Source: an uncultured Kiritimatiellota bacterium
Lineage (GTDB): Bacteria; Verrucomicrobiota; Kiritimatiellia; RFP12; UBA1067
Reading direction: 5' to 3'
Assembly: GCA_934675625.1 (NCBI GenBank)
Contig: CAKURH010000110.1
Span: forward strand, 1-10,781
Length of the DNA stretch: 10,781 nucleotides
The first letter of the stretch is position 1. Each line of letters begins with the position of its first letter. Below are positions 9,164-10,781 of this stretch, piece by piece. The position numbers were made by a program, and so were the translations under genes. A model generated the notes under the pieces. It saw only the letters and a list, made by a program, of their open reading frames with translations, had not been told where the DNA came from and did no database searches.

Positions 9164-10704
9164 ATGCGCTTGCCCTGATTCTCGCCGTCCTCTCGATTTG
9201 GGACTACCCCGCGCGCTTCCCGGAGCACGACCGCCTGCGTCGCCAGTTCATCGTCGCGATGCGCGAAGGCGACACCGCGACGATGGAGGAGACGTGCCGG
9301 AAGGGCGTCAAGCTTCTGCCGGACGACCCGACCTGGCATTACAACCTCGCCTGTTCGCTCGCCTACTTTGCGAAGCGCCAGGAAGAGGCCTTCGACGAGC
9401 TCGAAAAGGCGATCGACTGCGGCTTCCGCGATGCGGACGAAATCGCGAAGGACGCCGACCTCAAGCGGCTCGTGAAGTTCCCCCGCTACGCGCAGCTCAT
9501 CGAATACGCGCGCGAGATGCGGACGCGTCCGCTGCTGTTGGGGCCGCTCGCGACCGTGCCCGCGACGGGCGTCGCCGGACAGCCGATTGCGCTCGGCGAG
9601 CAGAACCTGAACTGGGATTTCGACGTCGGCTGCTTCGTCGCCCAGCTGAAGCTCGCGGCCGCGTCCGCCGGCGGGAACACGGGCGACCTCTACATGAACC
9701 GGGACGGCGGGCATTCGGTGCTGAACGCGACCAACTATCCGGGACTGACGGTCGTCAGCCTCGACCGGGACGGCCGCGCGCGGCAGATGGATCTCAACGC
9801 GCCGAACATCCTCTTTCCCTACCCGGTCTTCGGCAACTCGTCGCGTGCGTTTCTCGGCTCGCCCCTCTGGCGGTCGATTCCGCGCGCGCTCCTGACGATG
9901 GAGTCCGCGCGGCTCGGACGCATGGCGAAGTTCTACCTCTCGAACCAGACGTGGGTCTTCCCCTCGAATGCGGACACGCCGCCCGTCGGCACGAACGGCG
10001 ACGTCTTCGCCTCGCTCGCGCCGTACTGGATCACGACGGCCGGGCGCAGCTATTCCGACTTGCCCTACCTGCGGGCCGCGCTGGAGGCGTCGCGTGCGCT
10101 CAAGCCGAACGTCAAGGCGGAGATCGTCCGCCGCAGCCTGCTCGCGCCGACGATCCAGACGCTGATCCGCAAGTCGCTCGTCGGCGTCACGAACGAGACG
10201 GACTACCTCACGTTCCGGGCGCACCCGACGGCGTTTCCGCCGAACGGCGTACAGGTGCGGCGGCTCGCGGCGGCGGCGTCCGCGCTGACGGTCGAGGCGA
10301 TTCCGCCGCTTGCGGTCATTTCCGTCAAGGCCGAGCCGATCGCCGAGAAGACGGCGTGGCCGGAACTGACCTACGGCACGGCGTTCGCGTGGGCCTACGT
10401 CCTGCGCGCCGAGGCCGAGACGCGCACGTTCACGATCACGGCGAAGGGCGCGCAGGAGTTCGCGTTCGTGCAGACGCACGGCGCGGGCGCGGACGTGAAG
10501 ATCGCGCGGCTGGCGCCGTCCGTCGCGCAGGTGACGATCGACCGGCGCGGCCTCTCGCCGACGAACCGCGTGGACATCACGGTCGTCGGGCGCAACCCCG
10601 GCACGGGCTGGGGTGCGCCGAGCTACGTCTCGTTCGCGCGCATGGATCCGTCCGCGCCGTATTCGGACCCGGTTCTGACGCCGCTCGCGCAGCCGCAGCC
10701 GTAA
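9160..10704 (+). CDS. TPR protein with unrecognised C-terminal region
   Basis: The 514-aa protein opens with a short hydrophobic stretch (NALALILAVLSIW, 2-14), possibly a signal peptide or anchor but lacking the usual basic residues. Residues about 22-118 resemble tetratricopeptide repeats. The stretch WHYNLACSLAYFAKRQEEAFDELEKAI.CGFRDADEIAKDADLKRLVKFPRY matches the pattern seen at the end of TPR arrays (NLAC.yA, LekAi..GF, Dp.L..l...pr). Residues about 125-514 match no family I recognise; they include aromatic and Gly/Asn-rich segments (WDFDVGCFV, YWITTAG), a likely beta-rich section at 375-495, and a proline-rich end. The ATG overlaps the GYF-coiled-coil stop (ATGA) with GAGG (9148-9151) as SD, so it is co-translated with that gene. 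TPRs bind proteins, which fits a partner for the GYF pair. Function is unknown. Confidence 0.8.
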   Translation: MNALALILAVLSIWDYPARFPEHDRLRRQFIVAMREGDTATMEETCRKGVKLLPDDPTWHYNLACSLAYFAKRQEEAFDELEKAIDCGFRDADEIAKDADLKRLVKFPRYAQLIEYAREMRTRPLLLGPLATVPATGVAGQPIALGEQNLNWDFDVGCFVAQLKLAAASAGGNTGDLYMNRDGGHSVLNATNYPGLTVVSLDRDGRARQMDLNAPNILFPYPVFGNSSRAFLGSPLWRSIPRALLTMESARLGRMAKFYLSNQTWVFPSNADTPPVGTNGDVFASLAPYWITTAGRSYSDLPYLRAALEASRALKPNVKAEIVRRSLLAPTIQTLIRKSLVGVTNETDYLTFRAHPTAFPPNGVQVRRLAAAASALTVEAIPPLAVISVKAEPIAEKTAWPELTYGTAFAWAYVLRAEAETRTFTITAKGAQEFAFVQTHGAGADVKIARLAPSVAQVTIDRRGLSPTNRVDITVVGRNPGTGWGAPSYVSFARMDPSAPYSDPVLTPLAQPQP

Positions 10705-10720
10705 TCGCCCGTTCGGCTTT
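10697..10720 (+). terminator. Weak hairpin after the TPR gene
   Basis: AGCCG (10697-10701) can pair with CGGCT (10714-10718) over 12 nt, followed by TT. The stem is short, begins inside the stop region and the U-tract is minimal, so termination here is doubtful. Confidence 0.2.
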
Positions 10721-10724
10721 CAGA

Positions 10725-10735
10725 TTTGGTATAAT
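10725..10735 (+). promoter_or_regulatory. Extended -10 promoter of the next unit
   Basis: TTTGG followed by perfect TATAAT (10730-10735) and ACG. The T-tract is shorter than at the other three sites and no -35 is evident. The predicted transcript start is C10742. Confidence 0.75.
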
Positions 10736-10746
10736 ACGACCCAATC

Positions 10747-10781
10747 ATGCGAAACGCGACAATCGAACGCAACACGAAAGA
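10747..10781 (+). CDS. Possible start of a further gene, cut by the window edge
   Basis: ATG 10747 opens a frame reading MRNATIERNTK that is still open at the window end. It would have a 5-nt leader, like secA. However, the sequence is rich in CGAA and CAA, as in the untranslated potD leader, so this may be a leader with the true start further right. Eleven codons are too few to judge the product. Confidence 0.3.
   Translation, partial: MRNATIERNTK

Noticed and set aside
9016..10479. 487-codon minus-strand frame opposite the TPR gene
   Set aside because: Arg/Asp/Val-rich shadow. The + strand frame has a coupled start, an SD and TPR-like motifs.

Overview
The window is high-GC bacterial DNA, and every gene that can be supported lies on the + strand. 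Synonymous positions are strongly G/C, so long open frames appear in nearly every other frame, including an 826-codon one antisense to secA. The SecA has two large insertions relative to E. coli SecA, the variant DYLRDNGMA and the motif RGRCSRQG. With the tandem GYF_2 (DUF4339-type) proteins, this suggests the Verrucomicrobiota/Kiritimatiellota/Lentisphaerota side of the PVC group, probably an uncultured lineage. That placement is inference from recalled sequence patterns, not from a search.

Layout. Positions 1-249 hold no intact gene. There is a probable frameshifted tail of a VapC-type PIN-domain toxin (about 49-154), then GGGGACAGGCCCC-type repeats that form strong alternative hairpins (172-219), then a promoter. 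Unit 1 (250-5792) is secA, ispD, a calcineurin-like phosphoesterase and a butyrate kinase gene, overlapping by ATGA or separated by one base. Unit 2 (5887-7050) is a PotD-like polyamine-binding lipoprotein with its own promoter and a 58-nt leader. Unit 3 (7113-10704) is three ATGA-coupled genes: a 201-aa tandem GYF_2 protein, a 482-aa tandem GYF_2 protein with a long coiled coil, and a 514-aa TPR protein whose large C-terminal part I do not recognise. A fourth promoter at 10725-10735 starts another unit that leaves the window.

Regulation. All four units are preceded by the same element: a T-tract, TG, one base, TATAAT, then (A/G)CG, with no convincing -35 box. Using standard -10 geometry, the predicted transcription start falls exactly on the GYF gene's ATG and 3 nt before the secA ATG, so these messages look leaderless or nearly so. 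Downstream genes in the units mostly use Shine-Dalgarno sequences plus stop/start overlap. The potD unit alone has a conventional leader with a hairpin and an SD.

Function. Unit 1 joins protein export (SecA), isoprenoid precursor synthesis (IspD) and acyl-phosphate metabolism (Buk), with no obvious shared pathway. The third unit is the best candidate for an undescribed system. It encodes two paralogous double-GYF_2 proteins that share a VEKIVEVEKVV linker motif and carry proline-rich segments, co-translated with a TPR protein.
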